Origin: Bathymodiolus brooksi
Lineage: Eukaryota > Mollusca > Bivalvia > Mytilida > Modiolidae
Direction of reading: 5' to 3'
NCBI GenBank assembly: GCA_963680875.1
Contig: OY804589.1
Location: forward strand, 19,426,413 to 19,490,412
DNA: 64,000 nucleotides
In this document: positions 54,601 through 60,600 of the stretch, one piece after another
Position numbering within the stretch: position 1 is the stretch's first letter
Layout: every line of letters starts with the position of its first letter
Translations under genes and position numbers: made by a program
The notes under the pieces: model-generated
The model's input: the letters and a program-made list of their open reading frames with translations, nothing else
Told to the model about the DNA's origin: nothing
Databases searched by the model: none

Positions 54601-57600
54601 TCCTACTTGTATTAAGGAAAGTCATGGTCAATAAGATATTTTATATGTCATATTTGTATAAAGGACAGTCATGGTCAATAAGGTACTAATATACAATGCT
54701 AAATTCACTAAACAGTCATTTAAATGTTTTGTCTTTTGAATTGCTATTCTCAATGAAAACAAAGCTACATGTATAATTTCGTAACATAACAAAAAATAGA
54801 AAACATTACGGAGGATAGCAGAACACTATATTACATGTGTAGAACATTGTGTAAAATTACACATTACACTGAGATCGGAAACCAACATACACAATATAAC
54901 AATCAATATCTCATTCTTTCTGAAATTTGTGCCGGTCTTCATCTTAATGCATATGCATTTATTGGCTTCGTTTGACTACGCTTTTTCTAATTTACTTTGC
55001 GTACCTCTAAAGACAATTGTCATCAATAATGGTTGTATATCATCTGCTTTACAATAATAAGTACCACCGTCATGTTGATCAACATTATTGATAGCCAGAT
55101 ATTCAGTATTCACATTCCCGTATTTAGCACCTTGTTCTAGTATAAACCAATAAGAGTGATTCAATTTTTGCCATTGGAAAGACGAGCCTTGTAGTGGACA
55201 TGTTAATGTAGTTGTACTTCCTTCTATTGCTATCACTGTAATTAGATTTAAAAGTGATTCACAAACTCTACATAGAAAACATTCTTATACATGTTATAAC
55301 CCGGATGTTGCTGTGTCCGGTTTTTAAAAACCATATTTCTATATCTGGTATTAGAATGGCGAAATCATATTATTGTCTTTTCTAACTTCGATATAGATAA
55401 TACTAAAAATTATATTATCTTTCAAATAGTTTTTCAGAAGACATTAACACCTTGTTGAAAAGTATTCGGTACAGATGACGCAATATGGTATTGGCAATTA
55501 GATTATTTTTCAAAGATGACCTTTGTTTCACTATTATGTCGCACGATGGCCTTGTGTACTATTGTTGATGTTTGAGGCCATCAACTATCTTAATATTAAA
55601 CATACATGCATGGCAACTTCTGCGTCACGACGATTAAATATACTTTCTATGAAGTTCTGTATGACATCCTGCTCACCAAGTTATATGTAAGGGTTGACAC
55701 TTTACTCGTATGGCGAAACACTGGCATGATCGCAACTTTATCACTAAGAAGGAAGTGTTGAGCCCATAAACTATATAATGCATAGCTATTGGATCCATAC
55801 AACTGTATAATACATAGTTAGTGGATCCATACAACTGTATAATACATAGCTAGTGGATCCATACAACTGTATAATACATAGCTAGTGGATCCATGCAACT
55901 ATATAATACATAACTAGTGGATCCATACAACTGTATAATACATAGCTAGTGGATCCATACAACTGTATAATACATAGCTAGTGGATCTATACAACTGTAT
56001 AATACAAAGCTAGTGGATCCATACAACTGTAAAGCATATGCTAGTACCTAGCTTAATCCCACTACTTGTTATTGAAGTGCCTATTCCAGGGACACAACGA
56101 GAACGTTTGTAGGTTCAATTTTAGCTCAGTTTTTACGATTATGCGAACCAATTTTGGTTTTGTTCCTACAGTGAAGTATAATTTGCTTTCCATTTTATTC
56201 AGAATGTTACAATTAAGCATAACAATATTGCATTTATCCATTACCGAACTTTATGTTGTGCATGTGTAACAGTGTTTTCTTTCCACCAGTGTATTCTTTG
56301 ATTTCTAATCACACAGAATAAATGCACTAGTGTGCTTTATTCCATTGGAAATTATACCCTGGGGCATTTAGGTCATGGAGAAATTATACTCTAGGGTATT
56401 CTGTATTTCGGAAATAATGTTTGTGGCGGAATTAATAACAATAGCTAAATATCAAGAATTGAAGAATTCTGAATTAAATCAATAATTTTACTTCAGTCAC
56501 CATTCAAAACTAAATTGTCATGGTGTATAATTATATATAAATAAATTACAGACCTAAATTAAAGAGTGTTTACTATATGGAATAACCACACTAGACTCAC
56601 TAGTGCAGAACCATTATTCATTCTACTTTTACTCCTCAGTTACTACAGATTGTGCGTCTTTTGTATAAAAATATTGCAAATCGTCTATGTCCTTGATCAT
56701 GAACTTTTTACTCCTAGCTCAAATCCTCCTTTTTTTTCATTTTCAGAAACATTTTGATTGTAAGATTTGTTGTTCAGGTAATTTAAGATGCTTGATATTC
56801 CTCCTGCTACATATTTTAATATTTAATCTTTGTCATTATAATATTAGAATAAATTGATAAGATGCTGTTAAATAATACGCATGGGTGACAACAATAGGAA
56901 AACCGGTTCTGAGTGATTAGCGCGTTTATAAACATGTGTTTTAATCATAATAAACAAAACTTACCTGTGTTTTTTAAAGTTCACACTATTTATGGAAAGA
57001 CAACACTAGTGTAAATTTGCTCATCGGAAATTCTACACACCGGAATAAAATTACGCTTACATCTGTAGAATACTGTTGAACTGCAAATTGCCTCGAGATT
57101 AACAGAAACAGCGTATACTCTGAATCACCCTTTCCAAGTGCTATGTAATTCATAGTTTCTGTAAATATCCGTTTGCTAACAATAGCCAACTTTTTAATTG
57201 CATCCGATTACATGACATTTCTAAGACAAACATATTAAAAACGTTTTGTTAATGATTTCGCTGAGACGGAGCGATATGGTAAATACAGTCTGTGTACGAA
57301 CATTCATTAAGTCATTTGTTCTGTTATGTTTGCGGGTTACTTCTCACTGCCTATTGTTTTCGCTGGACTTCCCTTGTATTATCTACTTTACCTACCTATA
57401 ACTGTTACTTGTATATATCTTTGTTGTGAACCATCTGTGCAAAGATAATTACCGGTGTCACGTGCATCAACAGTATATATAATCAGAGATGCACTATTCA
57501 CATTCCCGTATTTAGCTCCTTGCTGAAGTGTAGACCAACCATCATGCACATGCATTTGCCATTGGAAAGACGACCCTTGCAATGGACATGTTAACGTAGT

Positions 57601-60600
57601 AGTACTTCCTGATATGGCTTCCACTGAAATAAGTTCAAAATTATTAAGCAGTAAATTATAAGTATCATTTACATATAGAAAAAAAAATGACATTTCACAA
57701 ATAAATAAACAAAGCAATGAGGGAATGACTAAATAATGATTTCTCGGGTTTATATATACTGCTATACAGAGGATAAATGGCACAAGTACCAAAATTAATA
57801 TTACATGAAAGTTTAACAAACAGTGTTTTGTCGTTTCTCACCATCTTTTTATATTTGTATGAAACAAAATAATAAACAACTAATTCATAAATAATGCTGT
57901 TATGATAGTAATATAAATATATTACACAATACTTATTTATTTGTTTTTGTGATTTTACAAGTATTGTCCTATGTATGTAACAGTGTCCATGCATATTTGT
58001 GACAATATCTACGCAATTTACTTTCTCAAAATAAATTGTTTTAACTGAAACAAAAACGTTTGATAAACCTTCATTTCATTTGGTTCTAGATGTCCTTCTT
58101 GAGGAATTTCCGATTTAACGCCCACAGAAAGAAGCAGAAAATGACATATTACATTTTTCGAGAATTTTTTTTTCACCGCTTTAAACAGTCATCTTTAGAT
58201 ATGTTAACTATATGATAATACTGTCATTTGTATATATGCGTACATAGATGGGATAATTGTTTATTGGTCTTAGCTCCGCCTTTGATAAGTCATTTTTACT
58301 ACGATATAGGCATATACATTTGAATCTACTTTGCAAACTCCGACACGTGAAATGTGAAAATTAAGCTTGGACAGAAGTCGATTCTATATTTCTATGCTTT
58401 TCACTTAGTAAAGAAGCGTAAATTGCCACCCCCTTTCTGTTCTGTCGTACATGCAGATCTGACATAAATCTGGAGAGGAGCAGGTTCAAATAACTTTATA
58501 TATAAATTTATAGCTGACTGAAAAGGTGGCAAATTATCATTATCTTTAGAATGTTATCACATTTGTTCACATATCGAATGTTTATATTAATTGTTAAACA
58601 CATACAAGAAATTTGCTTCGCTTGAAAGAGTTATTATAATTCGATACAGTGTTGGTATGCATTTCTGCATGCTGCACTTCTTATGCTGTGCAGAGCAATC
58701 GTGCCGTACTGACACATGGGTCAATGAAAATTAAAGTCATCAAATCAGTTCAGCTTTACAAATTAAGATTTGAAAAGTAGTAATTTAATTGACCAAGCAA
58801 TGGTCATCTGAATTATACCCTTTATGTCAGCTACATGATATTGATGTTAGAACATTGGGTAAAAATTAAATAAATATTATCAACGTATGATATCATGAGT
58901 GTAATTTTATGTCGTTATCTAAAATTACATGACGGTTTAAGCTAAAGAATGAAGAAACTATAAGCATTGAACATCTACGAATTCAAATGAAAGGTTTTAA
59001 AAAGTTGTACATGTATATGGGGATATTCTGTTTGTGTTTATATTACATAATATTTGATAAATTACAAAATTTTAAGTTACAAATACTTTCTTTCTAAATA
59101 ACCACTTACCAGCGTTTGATGAACAAACTTTGAAAACCAGTAATAAAATTAGTCCCAACATTTTAATATTTTAGTCAGTTCTGAGACCTTAACACGGAAG
59201 TAGATACCTGTTTGTAATTTAAATTGTTGTCAACTAGACCGTACAGTTCCACTAAATGTATATACTATATTCAATTGATTATTTGTTTGCCCTTAACAAA
59301 TATTATAACCAGTTTGTTTATTTAATCGTGTCGCGATCAGGTAATGTTTACGTTTTGTTTGGGTATATCTAATACCCTTTCTTTATTGCTTTACTCGGTC
59401 AAATGATAAAGCAAAAATATCTGGCTGATACCCCCCCCCCCCCCCCCCCCCTCCCATTTTTGAATGCTTAAGTGTGTATATTTGTTATTTTGTAATAATT
59501 TACATTCATAACAATATCACTTTACTCAATGCAACTGACATTTGCTTCATGAATTACAGACTAATTATCTAAAAGCTTTCTTTTTTTCATCTGTTATTAC
59601 ATTTTAATAGAAAGATAGGGGCAGTCGTGGTCGTGATCATATGGAAGTTGAATTTAGAACTACCTTATTACCACTAAAGTTGTGAGTTCGAATCCCTCTA
59701 ATGGCGAGGTCTACTCGATACAAAATTATATTCAGTGACTTGCAATAGGTCCGTGGTTAAACACCATAATCCTATCCCTAATAGAAATAAATTGAATATC
59801 GTAAATATATATTATATGATCTTCTATTCAGAAGGAATATGTTGGCACTTTTTTACTGATTTACTTTGTCAGATACTAGTACGCTGACATCTGTCTAATA
59901 ATCAAAAAATCCAATCATGTTAAACCCTGTGTCGGACGAATCTGAGCTACAATAAAATCAAGATACTTTTTGTCATTTGGAATGAATTTGTTCTAAACCA
60001 AAAATTTGTTCCAAATGATAGCCATGAAAATTTGCTATCTCAACAATACTTTAAGAAATACTATTCCAGTTATTCTCCTTTTGCCAAGTTCTGATAAATT
60101 AATAGAAGTCTAGAAAACAAATACGCCCGCTTGATATAAGGCTTTTCCAGATACAACTTGTGAATGAAATGGGGGTGGGATGAGGAGGAGAAAAAGTACG
60201 TGACGAGATCTAATTTTAATCAGATAGATTCATCCCCGAAATGGATATAACAATCTCCTTTTCATTTACATCTGGATAAAAATCCATTATTTCATTTATT
60301 ATAATATATTTACAAATCTAAATACATTCAAGTCTAATAAAAGTTAAATATAGAGATATATATTTATATATATTTGAAAAAGAACTTAAATAAATTGTTA
60401 TTATGAAATAGATAATGCATTTTCTGTTTTCCGACATATTCGAACGTAACAAGAAGGTTAGTTATCATAATAAACAAGCAATATTGAGTTACGATGGTGT
60501 AATGGTTAGCGTAATCGTATCAAGTGCCGTAGATCTACATGGGTATATCGTGTGTTCGATAGACATGGGGTCAAACCAAAGACCATAAAAGTGATATAAA

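Noticed and set aside
48150..54690. CRISPR-like regular repeats
   Set aside because: Units are contiguous and diverged with no unique spacers, in an animal intron: a plain satellite.
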